A DNA stretch of 64,000 nt from Lewinella sp. 4G2. Lineage in GTDB: Bacteria; Bacteroidota; Bacteroidia; Chitinophagales; Saprospiraceae. The stretch is taken from NCBI RefSeq assembly GCF_001625015.1, contig NZ_LVWJ02000014.1, positions 1,364,001 through 1,428,000 on the forward strand. The letters run 5' to 3'. The notes beneath the pieces are model-generated. The model was not told the DNA's origin, made no database searches, and saw only the letters and a program-made list of their open reading frames with translations. Shown here one piece after another: positions 8,876 through 18,894 of the stretch. Position 1 is the first letter of the stretch; every line of letters starts with the position of its first letter. Made by a program: the position numbers and the translations under genes.

Positions 8876-9469
8876 ATGTTTAAATGGCTACAGAAGTCCG
8901 GACTGGCGATGGAGACAATGTCCTGGTCTTTAGAGCGCTACCACAAGGCAATCGCTTCGGGCGTATTAGTGGAGCACGATAAAGTTGAACTGATTTTCGG
9001 TAAACTAATTACGGCACCTCCTAAAGAGGTTGAACATGCTGGCACCATCGAAGTGCTTCAGGAATTTTTTAGAGAGCTACTTGGAAGGGAATATCGATAC
9101 CGCTCCGAAAGTCCACTTCCATTACCACCTGACTCAGAGCCAGAACCAGACTTTTTGATTGCCAAAAGGACTCCGAAAGGGATGAAGTCCCGCCATCCGC
9201 TAGTGACGGAAACTCACCTGGTCATTGAAGTTGCCTTTAGTACCCTTGAGTTCGACCGGACCGTGAAAGGTCCACTGTATGCTTCCGCTGGCGTTGCTGA
9301 ATATTGGATCATCAATTTGCGCGGCCGCAAAATAGAGGTGTACCAATCTCCTAGTACGGATGATGGTACATGGAAAAACAGTCAGATCGTTGATGCGGGC
9401 GATACTTTTGAGAGTCCATTTGCCGGCAGCATCCAAGTCAATGATCTGCTGCCAATCATTGGTGAGTAA
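8876..9469 (+). CDS. Uma2-family (DUF820) PD-(D/E)XK nuclease-like protein
   Basis: This 197-residue protein has the Uma2 pattern: MSWSLERYHKAIASG, VELIFGKLI, PEPDFLI (the PD motif), LVIEVAFSTLEFDRTVK (the ExK-like region) and YASAGVAEYWIINLRGRKIEVY. The family is spread by transfer and often found in several copies. It has a restriction-endonuclease fold, but its biological role is unclear. Alternative starts exist at codon 12 and at Met15, which would match the family N-terminus better. A 49-bp dispersed repeat lies 36 bp after its stop. Confidence 0.85.
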   Translation: MFKWLQKSGLAMETMSWSLERYHKAIASGVLVEHDKVELIFGKLITAPPKEVEHAGTIEVLQEFFRELLGREYRYRSESPLPLPPDSEPEPDFLIAKRTPKGMKSRHPLVTETHLVIEVAFSTLEFDRTVKGPLYASAGVAEYWIINLRGRKIEVYQSPSTDDGTWKNSQIVDAGDTFESPFAGSIQVNDLLPIIGE

Positions 9470-9505
9470 TGCTCACACAATTTCTAGCCCCCTACCTATT
9501 CCCCC

Positions 9506-9554
9506 GCACCTGCGGCAGCGACACGCAGTGAGTCCCGCACTTTGTCGGGGCGCC
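9506..9554 (+). repeat. 49-bp dispersed repeat, long form (copy 1)
   Basis: It starts GCACCTGCGGCAGCGACACG and ends GTCGGGGCGCC. The 3' half can fold as GTCCCG / CGGGGC around an 8-nt loop, with one G-T pair. The copy is intergenic, between the Uma2 gene and gyrB. Confidence 0.85.
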
Positions 9555-9723
9555 CAGATTCTTGAAGTAGCGGCAACAGGGCAGCGAATAGGACGTCGAA
9601 AGCAGATAGTTTTTACGGGTGATGAAGTCAGCCAGGAAGACCATTTCAGGCAGCCTCGGCAACCTAATATTAGCGGGCCGACCAAAGGCCAAACAAGCCC
9701 TTTAGAACGGCCGTTTTTAATAG

Positions 9724-11721
<1,998 letters not shown>

Positions 11722-11731
11722 ACAGATCAGA

Positions 11732-12308
11732 CTACCCGTCCCGTAGGGCCGGCCTGAGTAGCGATGGCACACCGTCAGGTGGCCCATTCTACAAGCGAGA
11801 GGCCCATCTCTGCAAACGAAAGTTTGGAATCAGGCAACAGAATTATTTCGCAGGAGTAGGGGAGGTTGGGGAGAAGGAGAGGCCTGCGGCGCTGTGTCAC
11901 GCACGTATTGCAAAGTTGGAGTACACTGTATAGCCTTGGGTTGAATTGGAATGATCTCGCTCCGAGATTTTGTTAACTCAATCAACTCCCTACCCGCCCC
12001 GTAGGGCCGGCCTGAGTAGCGGTGGCACACCGTAAGGTGGCCCACTCTACAAGCGAGAGGCCCATCTCTGCAAACGAAAGTTTGGAATCAGGCGACAGAA
12101 TTATTTCGCAGGAGTAGGGGAGGTTGGGGAGAAGGAGAGGCCTGCGGCGCTGTGTCACGCACGTATTACAAAGAAGGAGTACACTGTATAGCCTTGGGTT
12201 GAATTGGAATGATCTCGCTTCGAGATTTTGTTAACTCAATCAACTCCCTACCCGTCCCGAAGGGCCGGCCTGTGTAGCGGTGGCACACCGTTAGTTGGCC
12301 CACTCTAC
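11732..12308 (+). repeat. 258-bp tandem repeat, two full units plus a partial third
   Basis: The units start at 11732, 11990 and 12248, exactly 258 bp apart. Units one and two are nearly identical with scattered single-base differences. The third keeps only its first 61 bp (12248-12308). Each begins CTACCCGTCCCG (or CGCCCCG), contains GGGCCGGCC and a small CGGTG-GCA-CACCG hairpin. No convincing protein is encoded. A diverged copy of the 61-bp head is at 44613-44673. Confidence 0.85.
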
Positions 12309-12372
12309 ATTACCGTGGCCCACCCTATATCGCGGTGGCTAACCCCATCTCGCGGTGGTCCACTCAGCGAGG
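12297..12372 (+). repeat. Degenerate 20-bp tandem repeat
   Basis: Four units start at 12297, 12317, 12337 and 12357. Each begins GGYYMAC-like and ends near CGCGGT (for example GGCTAACCCCATCTCGCGGT). The array grows out of the end of the third partial 258-bp unit. Confidence 0.65.
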
Positions 12373-12403
12373 TTTGCCGAAGGCGAACCATAACCACCAT
12401 TAA

Positions 12404-12439
12404 AAAAGAGGGTAGCCACAACCGTGACTACCCTCTTTT
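12404..12439. terminator. Strong bidirectional hairpin terminator
   Basis: Twelve-bp arms AAAAGAGGGTAG and CTACCCTCTTTT, with an inner CAC/GTG pairing, lie just past the 3' end of the M48 protease gene (minus strand). A/T tracts on both sides fit termination in both directions. Confidence 0.8.
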
Positions 12440-12462
12440 CAATTTCCGAAGTAAGTGGACGC

Positions 12463-13947
12463 CTACTTAATCGTCCCCCCAGAAATCGCCTTATACAACA
12501 TCCCAGTAGGCAAAGTCTCGTTCAACTCCATCCCGTTCAGGATCGAGAACTCATTCAACCTATCCTGGGGAATTCCCTGGCTGAGCAGCGCCTGCTGCAG
12601 TGTCTGGCTACGATTATTAGTCACGATCCGAATGCGTTCCGGAGAACGGTTCAGCTTACTGGGGTCGGTCAGTTCAGCAAAGCTGCCGATGGTGTATTCG
12701 ATGTCACGCTGGTAGCGGCGAAAGTCAGTCTCCGCAGCCATGCCTACGATCATGTAGATGTTGCCGCCGTACTCGATGAAGGAAGCCTCCAACGCGATGG
12801 CGGGGGTGGCCTGTTGACCCGCTTGCTGTTGCTGCTGAGCAACCCCGATGACGGTATAGGCGCGTAAGCCATTGATCGAGTTGCCACTCTGTTGGGCTAC
12901 CTGAATGTTGTTGCCCTGTACGAATTCCCGCGCAGCAGCCTCGGCGCTTTCGCCCTGGCCGAGGGTCATCCGGATAACGGACTTCTGGTCGGGCGCTACG
13001 ATCTGTACCTGGGTGGGGGCATTGAGCAGTTGCCACTGGCCGGGCACTTTGAACTGGAAACGCAGTTGGGGGTGGTAGAAAGAACCCGCTTCCACGTATC
13101 CAGCGTTGGGGTCTTCTCCGTAAAGCAATCCGTCGATACGGCGGAGGTAGCTATCGCGGCCGACTTCAAACTGCCGCGAAGGCTGGGCGGCTTGGGCCTC
13201 GTTGGCGAGCTGCCTTACGGTTTGCTCACGGTCAAGTGGGTCGGGGTGGGTACTGGTGAAGGTGGGGGCACGGTTTTCGGCGCCGCCACTCAGGCGATCA
13301 AGGGTAGAGAAGAACCCGGCCATCTCGGCGGCATCGTAGCCAATGGCGGTACTGTACTTGACGCCCAGTCGGTCGGACTGGCTTTCCGCATCCCGGCCAA
13401 ACTTCAGGAAGAGGAGTTGCATACCCTGCATCAGGCTTTGGCCCTGAGCGGCAATCTCCGGGCTGAGTACCATGCCGCCGATCAGACCGATCTGCGCCAG
13501 GGTTTGTTTGCTCTGCTGCTGCACCGTGTGCCGCGCCGTCACGTGGCCAATCTCGTGGCCAAGGACGCCAGCGAATTGTGCCTCATTGTTGAAGTGGGCC
13601 ATGATGCCCCGGGTGAAGTAGACAAATCCGCCGGGTACGGCGAAGGCATTCACGACGGGGTTATCCACCAGGCGGAAGGTCCAGGGCAGGTTGGGGCGCT
13701 CTGATTGGGCGGCCATCTTGTTGCCCTCGCTAGTTAGGAAGTTCTGTAAGTCCGCATCTTCGTAAATGCCCATTTCGGCGACGACCTGGGGGTCGTAGCT
13801 CTGGCCCATTTGGATTTCCTTTTGCTCGGAGATCAGGCTGAACTGTTTCTTACCCGTCACCGGGTTGGTCGCACATTGCTGGAAGGTCAGGAACGTAGCT
13901 GCTAGTGTAAATAGCAGGAGGAACTGATGGAGAGAATAACGTTGCAT
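12463..13947 (-). CDS. M48-family zinc metalloprotease lipoprotein
   Basis: The 494-residue protein has a signal peptide with Cys25 (FLTFQQC) as the likely lipidation site, then an M48 peptidase domain. The zinc motif is HEIGH at residues 131-135, followed by ARHTVQQQ. The third ligand lies in the DAESQSDRLG motif, which replaces the usual ExxAD, and THPDPLDR follows. The C-terminal half (about 290-494) is unlike BepA/LoiP and is probably a separate domain. It ends with an RSQTLQQALLSQG-type segment resembling a LysM-like tail. Such periplasmic proteases are involved in envelope quality control. It stands alone on the minus strand with its own terminator. Confidence 0.9.
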   Translation of the reverse strand: MQRYSLHQFLLLFTLAATFLTFQQCATNPVTGKKQFSLISEQKEIQMGQSYDPQVVAEMGIYEDADLQNFLTSEGNKMAAQSERPNLPWTFRLVDNPVVNAFAVPGGFVYFTRGIMAHFNNEAQFAGVLGHEIGHVTARHTVQQQSKQTLAQIGLIGGMVLSPEIAAQGQSLMQGMQLLFLKFGRDAESQSDRLGVKYSTAIGYDAAEMAGFFSTLDRLSGGAENRAPTFTSTHPDPLDREQTVRQLANEAQAAQPSRQFEVGRDSYLRRIDGLLYGEDPNAGYVEAGSFYHPQLRFQFKVPGQWQLLNAPTQVQIVAPDQKSVIRMTLGQGESAEAAAREFVQGNNIQVAQQSGNSINGLRAYTVIGVAQQQQQAGQQATPAIALEASFIEYGGNIYMIVGMAAETDFRRYQRDIEYTIGSFAELTDPSKLNRSPERIRIVTNNRSQTLQQALLSQGIPQDRLNEFSILNGMELNETLPTGMLYKAISGGTIK

Positions 13948-14060
13948 GCTGGTTTATTTTTCTGTTCTATACAAGTCGAATGCTCGGCCCGATGTTTGCG
14001 TAGAACGCAATCATCCAACCGGGAGCCATTACGAAAGCCTTAAATCTAGTGTTTTAGCGG

Positions 14061-15272
14061 CTAATCCCTGCGGCTACGCTCGTAGTCCAGCACCGCTCGC
14101 CCTAGTGCTCCAAAGAAGGGAAGGCCCTTCTGGCCGTACTCGTAGACGCCGTCATTAAAGATCCCGTTGTCGTTCACGAGGATGGTTCCCGCGAGGATGA
14201 ATTCCGTACCGGTCGCCTCGTCTATGATGTAGGCCACGTCCGTCAGGGTGCCGTAAGCCCAGCCTACTTTGTTCAGGATGCGTAAGTTATCGGGAATGCT
14301 CACGGTGTCCGGTTGGTCTCCGTAGATCCAGAATTTCACGTAGTTATCCGGTTTGTCGTACCGGGGCGAAGCACTCTCGCGGGGGCGTTGGCGCATCGCC
14401 GGTCGGAGGGTAGCGTAATCCTCCTCGGTGAGGTTGAATCGTTCGTTTAGCGGAAAGGCTTCCGGTACCGTCACCCGGGCCAGGATGCCGTGGAGTGCTT
14501 CCAGCGAGAGGTAATTCTTGTGGCTAAAGTCGAAAGGCTGCTCAACGAGTTCACCGTCATTCATTGTGTAGCCTTTCCCCTTTTGCTGGCCCCGCAGATA
14601 CGGGAGCGGCCGGTAAAAGTCATCGTGGCGTTCGCCAATTTGGTAAGGGACGTCAAACCCATTCACAAATTTCACCGGGTTAAGCCAAGCGTGGGATTCC
14701 ACATCGAATCCCCCAATACCCACCCGGTGCAGGAGGCGGGTATCAGGTATTCCCACATTTTCAAGAGTACGGTTGATGTACGTCGGCCCTAGCCATTCAA
14801 AGAGGCGGTTGTAGGCGTCGTTATCGCTCACCAGCAGGATTTTCCGCAGGTAATGTTCAATGCTGGGTTGGCCGGTAACACTGCTGGTATCCGCAAATAC
14901 GGACGTCTGGGGCGCTGCCGCGGGTGCCGTGCCGGTACCGTGATACATGGGCGTCCTGGAGCTAAGCCCGGTAACGCCCAGTTCGTTGATCCGCTGCAAC
15001 GCAAGAATGGCTACGGGAAGTTTGACGGTGCTGGCGGGGTAAAAGTAATTGGTGGAATCACTCCCCCACCGGTGCGTCGTCAGTTTCACCCTGCCGTCTG
15101 GTGAGCGATCAATCTGGGTGTAGAGGACCTGTACTTCGTAGCGATCGGGGTCTTGGGCCCATTCCCCGAACTCCTTTTGGTTGGCCTCAATGATCTCTTC
15201 AAGGACGTTCTGTGCCCGGATTTCTCCCCACGGCAAGACGGTACAAAAGAGCAAGAAGGATAGGGCACGCAT
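14061..15272 (-). CDS. Class A beta-lactamase-like serine hydrolase
   Basis: The 403-residue exported protein has a signal peptide (residues 1-21, ending IRAQ). The penicillin-recognising fold shows S-x-x-K at residues 81-84 (STVK), S-x-N as SDN at 149-151, and a KTG-like KVG near residue 335. It is longer than class A beta-lactamases (about 290 aa), with a long insertion before the SDN motif, so it may be a peptidase or esterase rather than a resistance enzyme. A 17-bp dispersed repeat encodes residues 116-121 (APAAAP) in that insertion. The start is 4 nt after a TATCTTCG box and 24 nt after the ketoacyl synthase stop. Confidence 0.82.
   Translation of the reverse strand: MRALSFLLFCTVLPWGEIRAQNVLEEIIEANQKEFGEWAQDPDRYEVQVLYTQIDRSPDGRVKLTTHRWGSDSTNYFYPASTVKLPVAILALQRINELGVTGLSSRTPMYHGTGTAPAAAPQTSVFADTSSVTGQPSIEHYLRKILLVSDNDAYNRLFEWLGPTYINRTLENVGIPDTRLLHRVGIGGFDVESHAWLNPVKFVNGFDVPYQIGERHDDFYRPLPYLRGQQKGKGYTMNDGELVEQPFDFSHKNYLSLEALHGILARVTVPEAFPLNERFNLTEEDYATLRPAMRQRPRESASPRYDKPDNYVKFWIYGDQPDTVSIPDNLRILNKVGWAYGTLTDVAYIIDEATGTEFILAGTILVNDNGIFNDGVYEYGQKGLPFFGALGRAVLDYERSRRD
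14911..14927 (-). repeat. 17-bp dispersed repeat inside the serine hydrolase gene
   Basis: The coding strand reads GCACCCGCGGCAGCGCC (one change from the consensus), then CCAGA as in other copies. It is translated as Ala-Pro-Ala-Ala-Ala-Pro without disrupting the gene. Confidence 0.7.
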
Positions 15273-15276
15273 GGCC

Positions 15277-15284
15277 CGAAGATA
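15277..15284 (-). promoter_or_regulatory. -7 promoter box TATCTTCG for the serine hydrolase
   Basis: It lies between the ketoacyl synthase stop and the serine hydrolase ATG, 4 nt from the latter. This suggests the gene has its own leaderless transcript in addition to any operon read-through. Confidence 0.45.
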
Positions 15285-15296
15285 TTGGGTTTCCCC

Positions 15297-16421
15297 TTAT
15301 TCCCCTTGCTCTACCCGGAGGCTGACAACGTTCCCCCCAAATCCGGTCGCGTTGATGAGTGCCGATCTTACGTTGGTAGGTAGCGTTCCCGTCCCCACCT
15401 TGGCACCTGCGGCAGCGCCCAGATAGGAAAGAGCTAAGTCCAAACCCAACGGCCCTGAAGCGCCGAAGGTATGGCCGGTCGCCCACTTGCCGGAAAAAGT
15501 ACGGTCGAGAGCCGCCTCCCCCAAAACCTGGTTGATGGCCTCCCGCTCCGCCGCGTCCCCCCGCTTGGTGCCCGGGGCGTGGGCCACGATGAGATCGGGG
15601 ACTTTAAAGCCAGACCCAAGAGCAGCCCGCATGGCCAGCTGGAGGCCAGTGCCCCCTCCGGAAATGCTCGTAGCACTCGTGGTTTTTTCCCGGCTGAAAC
15701 CGAGCCCGGTAATGATCGGATGATGTGCTTCCCCCACGCGGGAGAGGGCAAAAAACGCCGCCCCCTCACCGATCACCATCCCGGAGTGTGGCTGGGCAAG
15801 CGGCCGGCAGGCGTGCTGCCCCCGTTCCGGAATACCGGCATAGATCCTCAGCGCCTGCATTTGGGCCAATGTGAAACCCGTCAATGGTGCCTCGGCTCCA
15901 CCCACAAGTACTCGATCGACCATTCCCGAGTTGAGTAAAGCGACCCCGTGCAGCAAACCGTGGAACCCGGAAGAGCAAGTGACGCTCAAACTGGAGGCCA
16001 GGCTGTGGGTGCCGAAGTAACCCGCCAGCGCAAAGCCAATGCCCCCCAAAGTCGTCTGTGGCGACGTCCGCGCGCGGGCGGTGCCTTGCTCCTGAAAAAA
16101 ATCGTACTCCCGCTCCCAGGAGGTTGTTGGGCCACGGGAACAACCGACGATGATTGCGAAGTCTTCACCCCGCCAGCCGGCTTGAGCGACAGTGTCCTCA
16201 GCGGCTACCAATGCGAGCTGGGTAGCCCGGTCCGGCCGCGTGCGTTCGATGAATTCAGTGAGTTTTGCGGGAGTGATTGGCCGATCTTCATTGCGGTAAA
16301 CGGGGAGCCCGGTGGCCTCATCCTTGCTCCAGGTAGGTGCCCCGGAACGGTAGACCGCCGCCGCAGCCGCGCGGTTACCCGCCGCGGAAATACTCCCCGA
16401 ACCATTGATGTGTATCCGCAT
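15297..16421 (-). CDS. Beta-ketoacyl synthase, KAS I/II type
   Basis: This 374-residue thiolase-fold enzyme condenses acyl thioesters. The active-site Cys149 lies in SVTCSSGFHG. The first His is H281 in AHAPGTKRGDAAE, and the Lys/His pair is in KWATGHTFGASGPLG (K312, H317). It is shorter than FabF (about 410 aa) and divergent at the N-terminus, so it is unlikely to be the housekeeping FabF. It sits 17 nt after an AONS-like gene and 24 nt before a hydrolase, suggesting a specialised acyl product (biotin precursor or another lipid; inference). A 17-bp repeat, antisense to the gene, encodes part of LGAAAGAK near residues 335-340. Confidence 0.85.
   Translation of the reverse strand: MRIHINGSGSISAAGNRAAAAAVYRSGAPTWSKDEATGLPVYRNEDRPITPAKLTEFIERTRPDRATQLALVAAEDTVAQAGWRGEDFAIIVGCSRGPTTSWEREYDFFQEQGTARARTSPQTTLGGIGFALAGYFGTHSLASSLSVTCSSGFHGLLHGVALLNSGMVDRVLVGGAEAPLTGFTLAQMQALRIYAGIPERGQHACRPLAQPHSGMVIGEGAAFFALSRVGEAHHPIITGLGFSREKTTSATSISGGGTGLQLAMRAALGSGFKVPDLIVAHAPGTKRGDAAEREAINQVLGEAALDRTFSGKWATGHTFGASGPLGLDLALSYLGAAAGAKVGTGTLPTNVRSALINATGFGGNVVSLRVEQGE
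15403..15419 (+). repeat. 17-bp dispersed repeat inside the ketoacyl synthase gene
   Basis: A perfect GCACCTGCGGCAGCGCC followed by CAGATA, in antisense orientation to the host gene. It is read as small residues (Gly/Ala) and keeps the frame. Confidence 0.75.
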
Positions 16422-16438
16422 GGCGGTTTCCGTAGGCT

Positions 16439-17575
16439 TTAGTGCTTATGGCCGCCAAAGGTCGCCAACTCCCGGCCAAGAACCTGCACCAAACGCTCAA
16501 TCTCTTCTTTGGTATTGAAACTGTGCAAACAAATACGCAGCCGTTCCTGACCAGCCGCTACGGTCGGTGATCGAATGGCCTTTACCAGGAAATTGTCAGC
16601 CCATAAAGCATTTTGCAACTGCATCACGGCGTCGTTACCCGGGCAGCGAATGATCTGAATAGGGCCGTTTACCTCCGGGCTAAAAGTGGACAGCTGATAA
16701 TGGTGAATTGCCCGTTGGAAACAATCCACATTGTCCGCTAGGTCTTGCATCCGCTGTGCGTGGCTCTCCTCCAACGTAGCGTAGGCAGTGTCGATAGCAG
16801 CATACTGGGCCGCCGCGGGTGCCGTGCTGTAGATGAAGGGCCGCGAGGTATTGACGAGGTAGGATTTCAAAGCCGCAGAACCAAGTACCGCTCCGCCGTG
16901 GCCCCCGAAGGCTTTTCCGTAGGTGATCACATTTGCGAAAACGTGTTGCTGCAAGCCCAGCGCGTGGACAATCCCCCGCCCTTCCGCCCCGTCGAGACCA
17001 CCGGAATGAGCCTCGTCTACGATCAGATGGGGACCGTATTCCTGGCAGAGAAGGGCAATCTCCCGCAGCGGCGCGCGATCCCCGTCCATACTGAAGCGGC
17101 TTTCGGTGAGGATGAAGACATTACCGTCGGGGCGGGCTCCTTCAAGTTGTCGGCGTAAATCCTCTAAGTCGTTGTGGCGAAACCGGAGCGCGCGGGCGTG
17201 GCCCAGACGAATACCGTCGCGGCAACAAGCGTGGCTGAGTTCGTCGTAAATGATGGTGTCCGTCCGTTGTAGGAGGGAGGAAAGCAAGCCAAGGAAGGCC
17301 GTATATCCCGAAGGGTAGAGCAGGGCGGAAGGGAACCCGTGGTATTCAGCGATCCGTACTTCCAGCTGGTGGTAGGCATCGCGATCGCCCGAAATTAAGC
17401 GAGAGCCGGTAGCGCCGCCGGCCAGGTGTTCGGAGGAAGAAACAGTGCTGGCATCCCGTGCCAGACCAAGGTAGTCGTTGGACCAAAAATCAATCCCTCG
17501 CACCGTTCCGGGGAGGGACCGGAAAGTACCCGTAGCCCGGATGGCTGCCAGTCGTTTATCGAGGAAGTTGGCCAA
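16439..17575 (-). CDS. Alpha-oxoamine synthase, BioF-like (PLP-dependent)
   Basis: The 378-residue protein belongs to the PLP-dependent class II family that joins an amino acid to an acyl thioester with loss of CO2. Visible motifs are FWSNDYLGLA, GGATGSRLISGD, IVDEAHSGG (cofactor Asp187 and His190) and the Schiff-base lysine K221 in ITYGKAFGGHGGAVLG. YSTAPAAAQ follows, as in 8-amino-7-oxononanoate synthase. It may be bioF, but no other biotin genes are present. Pairing with a divergent ketoacyl synthase also fits synthesis of an aminoketone or sphingoid-type lipid. It starts 15 nt after the pfkB-type kinase gene, so the two are probably co-transcribed. Confidence 0.85.
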   Translation of the reverse strand: MANFLDKRLAAIRATGTFRSLPGTVRGIDFWSNDYLGLARDASTVSSSEHLAGGATGSRLISGDRDAYHQLEVRIAEYHGFPSALLYPSGYTAFLGLLSSLLQRTDTIIYDELSHACCRDGIRLGHARALRFRHNDLEDLRRQLEGARPDGNVFILTESRFSMDGDRAPLREIALLCQEYGPHLIVDEAHSGGLDGAEGRGIVHALGLQQHVFANVITYGKAFGGHGGAVLGSAALKSYLVNTSRPFIYSTAPAAAQYAAIDTAYATLEESHAQRMQDLADNVDCFQRAIHHYQLSTFSPEVNGPIQIIRCPGNDAVMQLQNALWADNFLVKAIRSPTVAAGQERLRICLHSFNTKEEIERLVQVLGRELATFGGHKH

Positions 17576-17590
17576 GGGAGCGGGGATAGT

Positions 17591-18508
17591 TTAAATATCA
17601 ACTCCGATCAACTCGACGAACTGCTGTACGCGGCCATCGATCATCGCCCGGGTCAAGCCCTGCATGCGGCGGGTACCGAAGTCTTCCACCACGAAACTGG
17701 CCATTGCCGAACCGTAGATAATGGCGCGCTTGAGGTTTTCGAAACTGGTATCGTCCGTCGAGGCGAGGTAGCCCATGAAGCCACCGGCAAAAGTGTCGCC
17801 GGCGCCGGTTGGGTCCGTTACCTGAGGTAGTAGGAGGGCGGGGGCGGAGAAGACTCTGTCGCCGTCAAACAGTAGTGCGCCGTGCTCTCCTTTCTTGATG
17901 ATGAGGATGCGTGGACCCATCTCGACGATCTTGGCGGCAGCCTTAAGCAAGCTCAGTTCGCCGGAGAGTTGGCGGGCTTCCTCGTCGTTGATGATCAGCA
18001 CGTCGATTCGCTTGAGGACATCCTTCAGTGGCTCCATGGCGATGTCCATCCAGAAGTTCATCGTGTCGAGCGCGATGAGCTTAGGCTTCGTTTCTAACTG
18101 GTCGATCACGCTGGACTGTACCTGCGGGCTGAGATTGCCGAGCATCACGTAGTCGGTCGTCCGGTAGCTAGCGGGCAGTTTCGGGTCGAAGTGCTCCAGT
18201 ACGTTCAGTTGGGTATCGAGCGTATCGCGGCCCATCATGTCGTCGTGGTACTTGCCGGCCCAGAAGAAGGACTTGCCGCCTTCCACTACCTCGACGCCGT
18301 CGAGGTCAGACCCGCGGCGTTTCAGGTCGGCCAGAAAATCCTGGTTGTAATCGTCACCAATGATAGATACGAGCTGAACCGGCTTGCAGAAATGCGTCGC
18401 CGCCATGGCGATGTAGGTGCAGGACCCGGCTTCGATCATTTTTACTTCACCGTAGGGGGTGTAAACGTCGTCGAATGCAATGGTACCAATGGAAAGGAGG
18501 GCGGACAT
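17591..18508 (-). CDS. PfkB-family sugar kinase
   Basis: This 305-residue cytosolic kinase of the ribokinase/PfkB family has an N-terminal beta strand LLSIGTIAFDDVYTP and substrate-site residues in GEVKMIEAGSCTYIAMAA. The C-terminal PfkB signature 2, DPTGAGDTFAGGFMGYL, contains the catalytic Asp. It phosphorylates a sugar or nucleoside, but the substrate cannot be fixed. It is the first gene of a tightly spaced minus-strand run with the BioF-like, ketoacyl synthase and serine hydrolase genes. The gaps are 15, 17 and 24 nt. Confidence 0.88.
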   Translation of the reverse strand: MSALLSIGTIAFDDVYTPYGEVKMIEAGSCTYIAMAATHFCKPVQLVSIIGDDYNQDFLADLKRRGSDLDGVEVVEGGKSFFWAGKYHDDMMGRDTLDTQLNVLEHFDPKLPASYRTTDYVMLGNLSPQVQSSVIDQLETKPKLIALDTMNFWMDIAMEPLKDVLKRIDVLIINDEEARQLSGELSLLKAAAKIVEMGPRILIIKKGEHGALLFDGDRVFSAPALLLPQVTDPTGAGDTFAGGFMGYLASTDDTSFENLKRAIIYGSAMASFVVEDFGTRRMQGLTRAMIDGRVQQFVELIGVDI

Positions 18509-18593
18509 ACGGTAAGTGCTTGGAAGTTGATTTATGGAGCAAAGGCCAGTGGTGCTACCCCAAAACGGGAATAAGGTTTAATGGCCTAAACGA

Positions 18594-18629
18594 AAAAAGC
18601 CAAGCACGAATCATCGTACTCGGCTTTTT
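18594..18629 (-). terminator. Terminator after tRNA-Asn
   Basis: AAAAAGCC and GGCTTTTT arms with further inner pairing (ACGA/TCGT) lie directly 3' of the tRNA, giving a T-run on the minus strand. Confidence 0.85.
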
Positions 18630-18634
18630 AAATG

Positions 18635-18708
18635 CGCCTCAGGAAGGGCTCGAACCTTCGACCTACGGATTAACAGTCCGCCGCTCTAACCAACTGAGCT
18701 ACTGAGGC
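18635..18708 (-). tRNA. tRNA-Asn (anticodon GTT)
   Basis: The 74-nt gene is read on the minus strand. The acceptor stem is GCCTCAG / CTGAGGC with a G discriminator, and the D-arm begins TAGCTCAGTTGG. The anticodon loop CTGTTAA gives GTT, and the T-arm contains GGTTCGAGCC. CCA is not encoded. Confidence 0.96.
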
Positions 18709-18807
18709 AGTTTCTCAATGCGGGTGCAAATGTACGACCCGCTATTTGTTATTTGCAAGAGCAGTTATAAAAAATCTTTGCTGTTTTCTCTTTTTCTAAA
18801 ATTGTCA

Positions 18808-18856
18808 GGCGCCCCGACTAAGTGCGGGACTTACTTCGTGTCGCTGCCGCAGGTGC
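18808..18856 (-). repeat. 49-bp dispersed repeat, long form (copy 2)
   Basis: On the minus strand it starts GCACCTGCGGCAGCGACACG and ends GTCGGGGCGCC, with four differences from the 9506 copy. It is intergenic, between gldE and tRNA-Asn. Confidence 0.85.
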
Positions 18857-18894
18857 AATGCAAAAAGGGCGAGTAACAGTTGCCAATTGCCAGC

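Noticed and set aside
11732-12308. Open frames within the 258-bp units
   Set aside because: They exist in both units only because the units are copies (258 is a multiple of 3). Frames are rich in rare combinations and lack a promoter box.
16808-16823. Sequence like the 17-bp repeat in the BioF-like gene
   Set aside because: It encodes APAAAQ right after YST, a conserved family region, and differs from the repeat at the end. Coincidence from Ala/Pro codons is enough.
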